NCBI GenBank assembly: GCA_020428645.1
Contig: JAGQMN010000008.1
Location: 1-33,959 of the forward strand
Reading direction: 5' to 3'
From: Patescibacteria group bacterium
GTDB taxonomy: Bacteria > Patescibacteriota > Minisyncoccia > Phycocordibacterales > UBA1006
DNA length: 33,959 nt
The notes beneath the pieces were generated by a model. The model did no database searches. It worked only from the letters and a program-made list of their open reading frames with translations, and was not told where the DNA came from. A program made the position numbers and the translations under genes. Of the stretch, positions 1 through 7,563 are shown piece after piece (position 1 is the stretch's first letter; every line of letters starts with the position of its first letter).

Positions 1-864
1 CTCCTTGAAGAGATTGATTATTTTTACGAGGCTCGGAACATTGAACTGATGAGGAAAGATTTTGAAGGTTACGATAATATTCTCATTCCGCAGTATTACC
101 CTGATCTCAGCAGTAAGCAGATTCTTGTAATGGAATGGATTGATGGACACTCCATGCTCGACCTTATTCGCATGAAACGCAAGGAAGAACTGCCTGATTT
201 TGATTTTTCTCTCGAGGAAAAATTTGAAGAAATTATCAGGGATGTTGCGATCAAATCGTTGCTCCGAGGATATTTTCACGCGGATGCGCACCCGGCGAAC
301 ATCATGATCACCAAAGAGGGCAAGATTGCCCTTATCGATTTTGGTTTGATACAATTTTTCAGCAGAGAGGTGAGGAAGGGAACCATTTTGTTTTTGCTCG
401 GCATTACGTCAAACGACATCGAACTCATTTTTAAATCAGCCGAAATGCTTGGTAAAGAGGACGCACAATTTAACCGTGATGAGGTATACGAAGAAATAAG
501 CCGCCACCTCTACGATTACCTTGATGCTTCAGCTCATGATGTCAGCTCGACCAAAATTTTGTTCAGTATTTTAAAGGTGTGCCTCGAGCAGGGCTTTCAA
601 TATCCATGGAGCCTTGTCCTCTATACACGTACGGCCGTGAACCTCGACGGGCAAATTTTGAGGGTTCATCCAGGCTTCTCATTCTCGTCGTACGGTAGAC
701 AGTACTTGCTTGAAGTGTATCTTAAGACGCTGCTTGAAGAACACACGTCAGCATCGCACGTTATTAAGATGACCGAAGACGTAATCGATTTGGTTCGTGA
801 TTTGCCAAAGAATTTGAAAACCATCATAGAAAAAATGGCAAAAGAAAAACAAACCACCACATAA
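1..864 (+). CDS. UbiB/ABC1/AarF-family atypical kinase, 3' part of the gene
   Basis: The reading frame is already open at base 1, so only the C-terminal ~287 residues are present and the true start lies outside the window. The fragment carries the HADxHPxN catalytic-loop signature (HADAHPANIM) followed by a DFG-type metal-binding motif (LIDFGLI), which are hallmarks of the ABC1/UbiB atypical kinase family. Known members affect quinone or lipid metabolism, and many bacterial ones have no proven substrate. After the catalytic core comes a helical region and a basic C-terminal end (residues KKLxxIIEKMAKEK-like), with no clear second membrane hairpin of the kind seen in proteobacterial UbiB. It converges with ruvB, and the two genes share a terminator at 851-880. 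The family call is firm; the biological role is not. Confidence 0.88.
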   Translation, partial: LLEEIDYFYEARNIELMRKDFEGYDNILIPQYYPDLSSKQILVMEWIDGHSMLDLIRMKRKEELPDFDFSLEEKFEEIIRDVAIKSLLRGYFHADAHPANIMITKEGKIALIDFGLIQFFSREVRKGTILFLLGITSNDIELIFKSAEMLGKEDAQFNRDEVYEEISRHLYDYLDASAHDVSSTKILFSILKVCLEQGFQYPWSLVLYTRTAVNLDGQILRVHPGFSFSSYGRQYLLEVYLKTLLEEHTSASHVIKMTEDVIDLVRDLPKNLKTIIEKMAKEKQTTT

Positions 865-880
865 TGTAGTGGTTTTATTT
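851..880. terminator. Bidirectional terminator between the UbiB-like gene and ruvB
   Basis: AAACCACCAC (851-860) pairs with GTAGTGGTTT (866-875) with one mismatch and is followed by a T-rich tail. The stem overlaps the stop codons of both convergent genes. Confidence 0.75.
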
Positions 881-1840
881 CTCAAAATGTTCATATGCCT
901 TTTGTGTTACGACCCGTCCGCGAGGAGTCAGCTGAAGGAGTCCTTTTTGTATGAGGTAAGGTTCGATGACGGATTCAATAGAATCAATTTCCTCATGTGT
1001 TGCGGTCGCAATGGTTTTGAGCCCAACAGGTCCCCCGTTGAATTTTTCAATAATTGCGGTCAGCACGTCACGGTCGGTTTGTCTGAGACCGAGTGCATCA
1101 ACACCAATCATATCGAGTGCTTCGAGCACGGTAGCTTCATCAATCGTTGTGCCATGTACCTCCGCAAAATCACGTACGCGTTTCAAAAAGTAGTTAGCGG
1201 TTCGTGGCGTTGAACGACTGCGTGCGGCAATCGCGTGTACACCACCGTCAGTAATTTCTATGTTGAGCTTACGTGCTGACTGGTTGATAATCTGCTCCAT
1301 TTCAGAATCAGTGTAGAATTCCAACTTAAAGACTCCACCAGAGAATCGTGAACGCAGTGGTGAAGAGAGCATGGCAATTTTGGTCGTTGCAGCAATCAAC
1401 GTGAATGGAGGCAGGTCGAGCTGTATAGTTCGTGCAGATGGTCCTTTACCAATAATGATGTCGAGCACCCCTGACTCCATAGCAGGGTAGAGCACTTCTT
1501 CGATGTTGGTGTTTAATCGGTGAATTTCGTCAATAAAGAGTACGTCTCCTGCACTGAGGTTTGTCAGGATACTGGCAAGATCCCCAACTTTTTCAATGGC
1601 GGGACCAGAGGTGATTTTGATATCTTTACCCATTTCTTTTGCAATGAGGTGCGAGAGAGTTGTCTTACCGAGTCCTGGAGGTCCGTAAAAGAGGAGGTGT
1701 TCCGCCTGTTGATTACGCTTTTCTGCTGCAGTTAAGAGAATGTGAAGGTTGTCCTTAATTGATTGCTGACCCACATACTCATCCCACGTATTGGGGCGTA
1801 ACTGTGGATCGAGGAGTTGTGTTGTAGGTACGTTTGACAT
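875..1840 (-). CDS. ruvB: Holliday junction branch-migration ATPase RuvB
   Basis: 321 aa, normal RuvB length. It is the AAA+ motor that RuvA loads onto Holliday junctions to drive branch migration during recombination repair. Walker A GPPGLGKT is at residues 53-60 and Walker B DEIH at 104-107. The sensor/arginine region (LRSRFSGG) and the C-terminal winged-helix end (IEPYLIQKGLLQLTPRGR) are intact. ruvA is encoded separately at 19639-20208 on the same strand, so there is no ruvAB operon here. The ATG at 1840 is chosen because a TATACT hexamer (1847-1852, minus strand) ends 6 nt upstream, which predicts transcription starting on the A of this codon (leaderless mRNA). No Shine-Dalgarno sequence is seen. 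Confidence 0.97.
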   Translation of the reverse strand: MSNVPTTQLLDPQLRPNTWDEYVGQQSIKDNLHILLTAAEKRNQQAEHLLFYGPPGLGKTTLSHLIAKEMGKDIKITSGPAIEKVGDLASILTNLSAGDVLFIDEIHRLNTNIEEVLYPAMESGVLDIIIGKGPSARTIQLDLPPFTLIAATTKIAMLSSPLRSRFSGGVFKLEFYTDSEMEQIINQSARKLNIEITDGGVHAIAARSRSTPRTANYFLKRVRDFAEVHGTTIDEATVLEALDMIGVDALGLRQTDRDVLTAIIEKFNGGPVGLKTIATATHEEIDSIESVIEPYLIQKGLLQLTPRGRVVTQKAYEHFEK

Positions 1841-1846
1841 GTGTAC

Positions 1847-1852
1847 AGTATA
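1847..1852 (-). promoter_or_regulatory. -10 element of ruvB, leaderless arrangement
   Basis: TATACT on the minus strand, separated by exactly 6 nt (GTACAC) from the ruvB ATG. No convincing -35 hexamer. Confidence 0.65.
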
Positions 1853-1989
1853 CCTTATTTAGGTACTCCTTTCGAAATATTGACAAAAATAAGTTATTCA
1901 CATATTATACACACCTGTTTGTAGTGTTCTTTATAGAGAGGTGTTATGATCCCCTTGTACTGATCTGTTTTTGGATGCAGTAAAAACAC

Positions 1990-2017
1990 TTGACAATATA
2001 TTCTAATATGATAATAT
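1990..2017 (+). promoter_or_regulatory. Promoter of the candidate ncRNA
   Basis: TTGACA (1990-1995), 16-bp spacer, TAATAT (2012-2017). The expected start is near 2024, four bases before the long closing stem of the RNA begins. Confidence 0.6.
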
Positions 2018-2023
2018 ATTGAC

Positions 2024-2236
2024 AGTTCCTTGAACATAGTAATCTCTAAGCGATCAGATCTCGCGAATTTGGCTTTGCGGATAGGAATGATTGGCACCCA
2101 CCTTAGTAGTGGACTCGCTGACCATCTCGTTGAAGTCTAGTCATCCTTTAATTTTAAAGTTTCTTCTGTTTGTTTAGAGATTACTGTACTCAAGGTCACC
2201 GCGCAAAGCTCCCATATGGGAGCTTTGTTTGTTCTG
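2024..2236 (+). ncRNA. Candidate structured non-coding RNA of unknown family (~200 nt)
   Basis: The 414-bp gap between the ruvB and pilB start codons has no plausible gene but contains a complete RNA transcription unit. The ends of the RNA pair over 22 positions: CCTTGA (2028-2033) with TCAAGG (2190-2195), and, after a 2-nt internal mismatch, AT plus AGTAATCTCTAA (2036-2049) with TTAGAGATTACT plus GT (2174-2187). About 20 of 22 positions pair. Inside lie small hairpins, for example GCGA/TCGC (2050-2064) and CCAC/GTGG (2098-2112). A perfect terminator hairpin follows at 2204-2236. Long terminal stem, size and own promoter and terminator would fit a 6S-like regulator, but I do not recognise conserved 6S, SRP, tmRNA or RNase P motifs, so the family is left open. 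Confidence 0.6.
2204..2236 (+). terminator. Intrinsic terminator of the ncRNA
   Basis: CAAAGCTCCC (2204-2213), ATAT loop, GGGAGCTTTG (2218-2227): a perfect 10-bp stem followed by a T-rich tail, directly upstream of the pilB -10 element. Confidence 0.8.
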
Positions 2237-2239
2237 TTG

Positions 2240-2245
2240 TATACT
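2240..2245 (+). promoter_or_regulatory. -10 element of pilB
   Basis: TATACT, 9 nt before the ATG at 2255. It implies a leader of at most a few bases. Confidence 0.5.
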
Positions 2246-2254
2246 ACTGGTATC

Positions 2255-4360
2255 ATGGTCGATTTTGATAATACCCAGCAATCCAAAAAAATAACTGAGA
2301 TCAAACGTAAAGAAGAAGAATCGTTTGTCGAACGCATTGCCGACAAATTTAATCTTCCGTACATTGATTTGACGGGAACGACTATTGAAACTGATGCACT
2401 TGTAACCCTTGATCAGTCAGTTGCCGAGCGTGCCTTTGTTGCTCCATTTAAAATTGTTGGCAAGGACTTGTATGTTGGGGTGAAATCACCAAACTTACCA
2501 CAAACGAAACAAATACTCGACGAACTCGCGAAAAACTATAACCTCGGAGTTCATATGGTATCAAACCGAAGCCTCGAAAAGGCGTGGGAACGATACGCTG
2601 ATGTGTCCAAAGCATCTGCTTCTGAAGGTGGAATGCTCGATATTTCTGAAGACGATTTAAAAAATATTGCGTCAAAAATTTCAACGAATGCTGATGTTGC
2701 TGCTATTTTTAACGAAGTGCTTGCAGATACTGAGTCAAAAAAAACGAGCCAACTCATGGAAATTATTTTTGGTGGGGCTATTGCAACCGCATCTTCAGAT
2801 GTACACATCGAAGCCCAAGAGGGCCGCGTGCGTCTGCGATTTCGACAAGACGGTGTTCTCCAAGACATTACAACATTTGACTACGATTCGTACCATCGGT
2901 TGCTCTCGCGTATTAAATTGCTCTCTGAGATGAAGCTCACCCAAACACAGAATGCACAGGATGGACGCTTTACCATTGATTATGACAACAAAGAAATTGA
3001 AGTCCGTGTATCAGTGATTCCAAGTGCCTACGGTGAGTCGTTTGTGATGCGTATCTTGAATCCCGATGGTATCAAGGTTGGGGTTGAACACCTCGGTATT
3101 GAACCGCGACTCTTTGAAATTTTGATGAAGGAGATCGAAAAACCAAACGGTATGATTCTGACCACGGGGCCAACAGGTTCAGGTAAGACCACAACGTTGT
3201 ATTCATTCATGAACAAAGTCTACTCTCCCGAAGTGAAGATTTTAACCATCGAAGATCCAATTGAGTATCACCTCGAAGGTATTAGCCAAACCCAGGTGAA
3301 TCGTCAGAAAGGATACGACTTCCTTTCAGGTCTCCGCGCTGCACTCCGTCAAGATCCTGACATTGTGATGGTGGGAGAAATTCGAGATTCGGAAACAGCG
3401 AGCATTGCGGTGAACGCGTCACTCACCGGACACATGGTATTTTCAACGCTCCACACGAACGGCGCAGCTGGGGTGATTCCACGATTGCTTGATCTTGGGG
3501 TATCACCACAGATTCTAGCTGCCGCACTTTCGGTATCACTCGCACAACGATTGGTGCGTAAGGTATGTACCGACTGTAAATACCAAGAAGTACCACAAGC
3601 ACACGAAGAAACCATTATTCGGGATATTCTCGTTGAGGCTGACCGAAACGGTAAACCACTCCACGAGTATGGATTGTCGGTTGATCAACCGATCATGCTC
3701 ACCAAGGGACGTGGGTGTGATACCTGTAATGGAACGGGATACAAGGGTCGTATTGGTATCTTTGAGGCGATTATTACTGATGAGAACATTGAGGCACTCC
3801 TCAACAAGAAACCTTCTGAACAGGAAGTTCGCAAGGTCGCGGAAACCCAAGGACTTCTCAACATGCGCGAGGACGGTATTATCAAGGTGCTGAATGGAAC
3901 CACGAGTTTGTCCGAGGTGCAAAAGGTTGTTGATCTCGATATCCGAGGTGTTACTGATTCAGCTGTACATAAAACAAATAACACCCCGTCATCGATTATT
4001 GATACAACCTCGATGAACCCAAACGCACTCTTGAATACTAAAAGTGTTGAAATGGGACTCCTCATTGATTACCTCAAAAAACTCGAGGATGAGCAACAGC
4101 TCGATCCAGAGAAAGATGTCTCAAACGAGATTAACGAGGTACGTACAACGATTCTCGAATTGCTAAAACATAGCGAAGCAGAAGAGGTCTTTGATGAGAA
4201 AGAAAATTTTGCGTTGACCCACAAAACATTTCAGCGACTTGCCAACGATGTTGCTGAACTTCACAATCATTCGCAACAGAATCCATCGGGTGATACCGCC
4301 AAGAAACTCCGTCGTATCCGTGAAGAAATAGAACACCACGACGTACTCAAAAAAGCCTAA
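2255..4360 (+). CDS. pilB: Type IV pilus assembly / type II secretion ATPase (GspE/PilB family) with a C-terminal extension
   Basis: 701 aa. Cytoplasmic hexameric ATPase that powers pilin polymerisation. An N-terminal GspE-N-like domain (about 25-130) is followed by the ATPase: Walker A GPTGSGKTTT near residue 305, Asp box DPDIVMVGEIRD, His box STLHTN, and the tetracysteine zinc motif CTDC (about 438-441) with CDTCNGTG (about 488). Residues beyond ~566 form an unusual ~135-aa charged, coiled-coil-like extension (for example LIDYLKKLEDEQQL) not found in standard PilB. A longer frame begins at 2216, but that start lies inside the terminator hairpin of the upstream ncRNA. The ATG at 2255 (MVDFDN) fits the TATACT at 2240. 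No other pilus genes are in the window. Confidence 0.93.
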   Translation: MVDFDNTQQSKKITEIKRKEEESFVERIADKFNLPYIDLTGTTIETDALVTLDQSVAERAFVAPFKIVGKDLYVGVKSPNLPQTKQILDELAKNYNLGVHMVSNRSLEKAWERYADVSKASASEGGMLDISEDDLKNIASKISTNADVAAIFNEVLADTESKKTSQLMEIIFGGAIATASSDVHIEAQEGRVRLRFRQDGVLQDITTFDYDSYHRLLSRIKLLSEMKLTQTQNAQDGRFTIDYDNKEIEVRVSVIPSAYGESFVMRILNPDGIKVGVEHLGIEPRLFEILMKEIEKPNGMILTTGPTGSGKTTTLYSFMNKVYSPEVKILTIEDPIEYHLEGISQTQVNRQKGYDFLSGLRAALRQDPDIVMVGEIRDSETASIAVNASLTGHMVFSTLHTNGAAGVIPRLLDLGVSPQILAAALSVSLAQRLVRKVCTDCKYQEVPQAHEETIIRDILVEADRNGKPLHEYGLSVDQPIMLTKGRGCDTCNGTGYKGRIGIFEAIITDENIEALLNKKPSEQEVRKVAETQGLLNMREDGIIKVLNGTTSLSEVQKVVDLDIRGVTDSAVHKTNNTPSSIIDTTSMNPNALLNTKSVEMGLLIDYLKKLEDEQQLDPEKDVSNEINEVRTTILELLKHSEAEEVFDEKENFALTHKTFQRLANDVAELHNHSQQNPSGDTAKKLRRIREEIEHHDVLKKA

Positions 4361-4376
4361 AAAATAGGTCTTTTTT
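4349..4376 (+). terminator. Terminator of pilB
   Basis: AAAAAAG-CCTA pairs with TAGG-CTTTTTT (one bulged T) over an A-rich loop, overlapping the pilB stop codon. Confidence 0.7.
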
Positions 4377-4391
4377 AACGGGAAAGAGGCA

Positions 4392-4419
4392 TTGACAATA
4401 AAATATATTTTGGTATATT
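4392..4419 (+). promoter_or_regulatory. Promoter of the lipoprotein gene at 4474
   Basis: TTGACA (4392-4397), 16-bp spacer, TATATT (4414-4419). Start expected near 4426, giving a leader of ~48 nt. Confidence 0.75.
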
Positions 4420-4473
4420 TTAAAACAAACTATTGTATAACCGCGTTTACACGCCTTCAAATACCTTAAAAAA

Positions 4474-5313
4474 ATGAAAAAATTACTAACACTTATGGCG
4501 CTTACGTGCGTTATTGCTGTATTAATTTCTTGTGGAGCAACCCCAAAAAGACAACAAACAGTTGTGCCGGAAAAGTCAAAATTCCAAGAAATTGAACTGA
4601 CCATACCTAATTTGGTAAAGAACAACATCCTCGGTTCCGATCGGATACAAGGCTACGAGGTCTCAACCCGTACCTCAATATCCTTTATTGAGGAAACCCT
4701 GGTTGAGAACGATGGTAGTGGTAATTATCGTTTCCACATGAAAGAGTTGTTTTTACCGGCTGGTTACGACGGAGATATGCTAGCACCAGGAGATGAATTT
4801 GCAGACGGTTTGTATAAAACCATTTCTATTTCGTATCCAGGTGATCAACGTAATCTGGTGATTGAATATGAGGTTGTTCTGAAAACTCCACCCCTGAAAA
4901 AGCTTAAGGCTGGAGATGTACCGAACGATATGATAAAACAATCAATCTTGAAAATAGCTGTTGATAACACAAACTATCTTCGCGTCAATACTGGTTCATA
5001 TAAAGGTTATTACGTAGCCTTGAAAGATGGGGTATTGGTGCCATGGGTTGATACTACTGCTGATCCCCTCGGACGGACACCGGATCGGTACTATTTCAAA
5101 CTCTTAAAAGAAGGAGATATTACTGACAATCGCTTGTACGTAGATGACCATGGTTATCTTAGAAATGACAATGATGACTACGTTGCCCGTGGTGATGATG
5201 AAAATTCAATTCGGTACATCGGTCCTGAATTGGCAAGAATCCCACTTGGTTACATCCAAAAGGAAGTAGTCCCAGAGCGAGAAGAATTTGGCAGAAAGCC
5301 CGACACAAACTAA
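4474..5313 (+). CDS. Predicted lipoprotein of unknown function
   Basis: 279 aa. The N-terminus MKKLLTLMALTCVIAVLISC is a lipoprotein signal peptide with lipobox LISC, so Cys20 would be lipidated and the mature protein anchored on the outer face of the cytoplasmic membrane. The mature part shows no domain I can name. It is mixed beta-rich, with conserved-looking segments such as YKGYYVALKDGVLVPW, and ends in a charged tail. It has its own TTGACA promoter and a ~48-nt leader and is the first of four consecutive exported-protein genes. Signal peptide style and codon texture are reminiscent of Bacteroidota lipoproteins, but this is an impression only. It could be a surface-attachment or envelope-maintenance protein; no function is claimed. 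Confidence 0.8.
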   Translation: MKKLLTLMALTCVIAVLISCGATPKRQQTVVPEKSKFQEIELTIPNLVKNNILGSDRIQGYEVSTRTSISFIEETLVENDGSGNYRFHMKELFLPAGYDGDMLAPGDEFADGLYKTISISYPGDQRNLVIEYEVVLKTPPLKKLKAGDVPNDMIKQSILKIAVDNTNYLRVNTGSYKGYYVALKDGVLVPWVDTTADPLGRTPDRYYFKLLKEGDITDNRLYVDDHGYLRNDNDDYVARGDDENSIRYIGPELARIPLGYIQKEVVPEREEFGRKPDTN

Positions 5314-5332
5314 GTTTGTAAACAAAATGTAT

Positions 5333-5365
5333 AAAACACCCCTGTATTGACAGAGGGTGTTTTTA
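5333..5365 (+). terminator. Terminator of the lipoprotein gene
   Basis: AAAACACCCCTGT pairs with ACAGAGGGTGTTTT (one bulge) around an ATTG loop, followed by T residues. Confidence 0.8.
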
Positions 5366-5367
5366 TA

Positions 5368-5396
5368 TTGACATATAATATAAAATATGCTAAATT
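5368..5396 (+). promoter_or_regulatory. Promoter of the secreted-protein gene at 5548
   Basis: TTGACA (5368-5373), 17-bp spacer, TAAATT (5391-5396). The expected start near 5403 gives a ~145-nt leader. Confidence 0.75.
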
Positions 5397-5401
5397 AATT
5401 A

Positions 5402-5547
5402 TAAGAGTCAAGTTCTTTAAAAAGTTCTGTGAAAGGTTTCTTTGAAAAGGAATGCGACTCTTACGAGCTGATGGTTGGTGTAACGATGACCTCGTAAGAG
5501 TCGGATCGTCCAATTCTTATATAAAAAATATATATAAAAACCTTTCA
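5402..5547 (+). promoter_or_regulatory. Structured 5' leader with mutually exclusive stems
   Basis: CGACTCTTACGAG (5455-5467) and CTCGTAAGAGTCG (5491-5503) form a perfect 13-bp stem with a 23-nt loop. An 8-nt copy of the downstream arm, TAAGAGTC, lies at 5402-5409 at the extreme 5' end and could compete for the same partner (GACTCTTA, 5456-5463), although the predicted start may trim its first base. An outer stem TGAAAGGTTT (5430-5439) with AAACCTTTCA (5538-5547) ends at the base before the ATG. A short frame ATG 5471 to TAA lies in the loop/stem. This is the layout of a cis-acting translational or attenuation switch; the ligand, if any, is unknown. Confidence 0.55.
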
Positions 5548-6495
5548 ATGAAAAATTTAATCTTAACTATTACATTATTACTTGGTTGTTGGGCACAAGC
5601 TCAAGAAACTATTGTTCTCTATGGAGAACCAACTCGCGCCAAAGTTATGGCCGCAGGTATGAACTACTACATTCAAGATCCAGCAAATGGACTTGATCCA
5701 GCCAGTCGTGCTGTTGTTGCTGATGATGCGAAAGCGTTCGGTAGAAATGGAAAAGAAGTTAGGTTATCTTACAAAGGATTTGCTAAAAATGTCTTTGTGA
5801 GTAACACCCTTCACAACCAAATGCACGGATCAACTTCTAATGTTTCTGTATCCGATATCATGAACAAGTACTGTGTCGTTCAAAGAGACGCTATACTAGC
5901 AATGTTATCTTTACTACCGAAACAACAGATTGTTGAAGATGGCTTCAAACTCAAAAAGTTTGAAGAGGGTATCGGCACCGGAGATGGGTACATCGAACAG
6001 AATCGCCAGAGATGGGAGGATGGTTCAAGTAAACCCGAACCCGAACCCGAAGTTGTGTACATTGATTGTACTGGTACCCAGGAATTTAAAGATTGGAAAG
6101 AATGGGTGTATGCATATCAAAATCACAAGAGCATTTATGTTGATGGGCAAATTGTTCGTCAAAAGTATCGTTTCCTTGAGAGGCAATATGAATTCTTAAG
6201 AAAAACTGATTGTGGTGCCATATATGTTATGCCAAATCGCAACAGTGACGGAAAAGTTGTTGTTGCTGGACTTATTGGTTTTGGTGCTGGAGTATTGGTC
6301 GGTAAGGAATTTGGTAAAGAAAAGGTTGTGTATAGAAATAATCCTATTACTCAATCTAATCCTACTAGGCCAACAACAACCACCGATAACCCACCTGTTG
6401 GACCTATTCCTGGAAATAAAACAATTTCAGGTAGAAGCACAACACGAGTTGTATTAGCTGGCAGAAACCCAATTTCTGTTAGAAAAAAAAGTTAA
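5548..6495 (+). CDS. Secreted protein, paralogue of the next gene, unknown family
   Basis: 315 aa from ATG 5548. The N-terminus MKNLILTITLLLGCWAQAQE is a signal peptide, with possible cleavage after AQA or a lipobox-like LLGC. Around residues 130-155 it carries KKFEEG...EQNRQRWE, followed by a Pro-Glu repeat (PEPEPE, coded by three tandem CCCGAA units at 6034-6051). Near the C-terminus comes a glycine-rich hydrophobic stretch (VVVAGLIGFGAGVLVG) and a tail with PVGPIPGNK. The gene at 6641 repeats this order (EKFEEN, EQNRQRWE, VVAGVATVGVVAAG, TIGPIPGDK), so the two are diverged tandem paralogues. The frame stays open back to 5452, but the signal peptide favours 5548. A long structured leader precedes it. 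Function unknown. Confidence 0.8.
   Translation: MKNLILTITLLLGCWAQAQETIVLYGEPTRAKVMAAGMNYYIQDPANGLDPASRAVVADDAKAFGRNGKEVRLSYKGFAKNVFVSNTLHNQMHGSTSNVSVSDIMNKYCVVQRDAILAMLSLLPKQQIVEDGFKLKKFEEGIGTGDGYIEQNRQRWEDGSSKPEPEPEVVYIDCTGTQEFKDWKEWVYAYQNHKSIYVDGQIVRQKYRFLERQYEFLRKTDCGAIYVMPNRNSDGKVVVAGLIGFGAGVLVGKEFGKEKVVYRNNPITQSNPTRPTTTTDNPPVGPIPGNKTISGRSTTRVVLAGRNPISVRKKS
6034..6051 (+). repeat. Tandem hexanucleotide repeat CCCGAA x3
   Basis: Three perfect copies of CCCGAA encoding Pro-Glu repeats within the secreted protein. Units are in frame, so copy-number slippage would only alter linker length. Confidence 0.8.
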
Positions 6496-6514
6496 TGAAA
6501 CCTACAAAATGAAT

Positions 6515-6546
6515 AAAACCCTGCACGCTATTGTCGCAGGGTTTTT
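6515..6546 (+). terminator. Terminator of the 5548 gene
   Basis: AAAACCCTGC (6515-6524) pairs perfectly with GCAGGGTTTT, followed by T residues. Confidence 0.85.
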
Positions 6547-6580
6547 CGTTATAAAACATGTGGAAAAACACCCTAAAACA

Positions 6581-6609
6581 TTGACATTTCTTATATTTAT
6601 TGATATTTT
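6581..6609 (+). promoter_or_regulatory. Promoter of the secreted-protein gene at 6641
   Basis: TTGACA (6581-6586), about 17-bp spacer, TATTTT (6604-6609). Leader of ~25-30 nt. Confidence 0.65.
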
Positions 6610-6640
6610 TTAATACAAACAATACTTAAAATATCTGAAA

Positions 6641-7546
6641 ATGAAAATAAAACTCTTAATGCTAGCTATGCTGTTATGTGCTTTTGGAAAAGTACATTCA
6701 GCCGAAGTGCCACCAGGCACAGAAACCGAACCACATTACCTTTTACAAGGAGAGGGTAGAAGTCTTGATGCTGCAATTATTATTGCAAATGCGAACAGCT
6801 CCCACTTTCCTGTTAAGGTAGAAACAGTCTCTGGAATGGGAACTAACGTCATCTATCAACTTGTTGGTGGTGACGCCTACGGTATATCTGCTAAGGAGGA
6901 AATTACCCTTGGCAAAACAGTTCGTGATAACGTTCTTGCTTTGAATACGAGTGCAAGTATTAATTCAGTATGTCCCGAACAAGCGGGTCAATTTGCTCGG
7001 GTTTCGAAAAAAGGTTCTGAACTTTTTCTCAAAATTATTGAAGAGAAAACCAAAGAACCAGAATTTGAACTCGAAAAATTTGAGGAGAATACCGTCACCC
7101 GCAATGATCCCGATCTGGAGCAAAATCGTCAGCGCTGGGAAAATAATCTCAACAAGGCAACTACAGGTAGGGTAGTCTCATACGTTGACACTGATGGAAG
7201 TAAAAAAACCATCCCGGTAGATACAAAAGTTGAGTACCAACTTACGCAATGCCAAGCATATTGGGCGGAATTGTATCCACGTGCGTATCAAGCCTGGTCA
7301 GATCCACAATCCCCAACATACGATTCACGAAGAGCCTTCAATAAACAGACCATATCTGATGGTTCTGACCGCAGGAAAATGCGTCGTTGTTTTGAGGGTC
7401 CATCAGTAGGGCGTGTTGTTGCTGGAGTTGCAACTGTTGGAGTTGTTGCTGCTGGAACCTACGTTGCTGTTGATGCATTAACTCATGATGACAACGGAGA
7501 TGGTGATGGCGGAACGATTGGGCCCATACCGGGAGATAAGGATTGA
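6641..7546 (+). CDS. Secreted protein, second paralogue, unknown family
   Basis: 301 aa. The N-terminus MKIKLLMLAMLLCAFGKVHSA looks like a signal peptide, probably cleaved near VHSA. It shares with its upstream neighbour the block KFEE...EQNRQRWE, a C-terminal glycine-rich hydrophobic segment (VVAGVATVGVVAAGTYVAV) and the end motif GPIPGDK, here after an acidic DDNGDGDGG run. The N-terminal half differs strongly from the paralogue. A hydrophobic glycine-zipper-like segment near the C-terminus of an exported protein suggests membrane insertion or oligomerisation, but this is inference. It has its own TTGACA promoter and ends in TGA. No named domain recognised. Confidence 0.78.
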   Translation: MKIKLLMLAMLLCAFGKVHSAEVPPGTETEPHYLLQGEGRSLDAAIIIANANSSHFPVKVETVSGMGTNVIYQLVGGDAYGISAKEEITLGKTVRDNVLALNTSASINSVCPEQAGQFARVSKKGSELFLKIIEEKTKEPEFELEKFEENTVTRNDPDLEQNRQRWENNLNKATTGRVVSYVDTDGSKKTIPVDTKVEYQLTQCQAYWAELYPRAYQAWSDPQSPTYDSRRAFNKQTISDGSDRRKMRRCFEGPSVGRVVAGVATVGVVAAGTYVAVDALTHDDNGDGDGGTIGPIPGDKD

Positions 7547-7563
7547 ATTAGTGTTATCAGTGT

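Noticed and set aside
869-1213. 114-codon ORF antisense to ruvB
   Set aside because: It lies wholly within the ruvB coding region on the other strand; ruvB motifs are unambiguous.
1894-2097. 67-codon minus-strand ORF in the ruvB-pilB gap
   Set aside because: It runs through the ncRNA promoter and 5' arm, has no promoter of its own and an unlikely composition.
2024-2236. Identification of the ncRNA as tmRNA, SRP RNA or RNase P RNA
   Set aside because: No tRNA-like ends or tag frame, no SRP GNAR-tetraloop region, and no RNase P P4 consensus; only a generic rod-like layout similar to 6S.
2216-2254. Upstream ATG giving pilB 13 extra residues
   Set aside because: The start codon lies in the loop and stem of the ncRNA terminator and upstream of the TATACT -10, so it would not be on the transcript.
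5452-5547. Earlier start of the secreted protein at 5452
   Set aside because: It would put 32 charged and polar residues before a clear signal peptide and lies in the structured leader.
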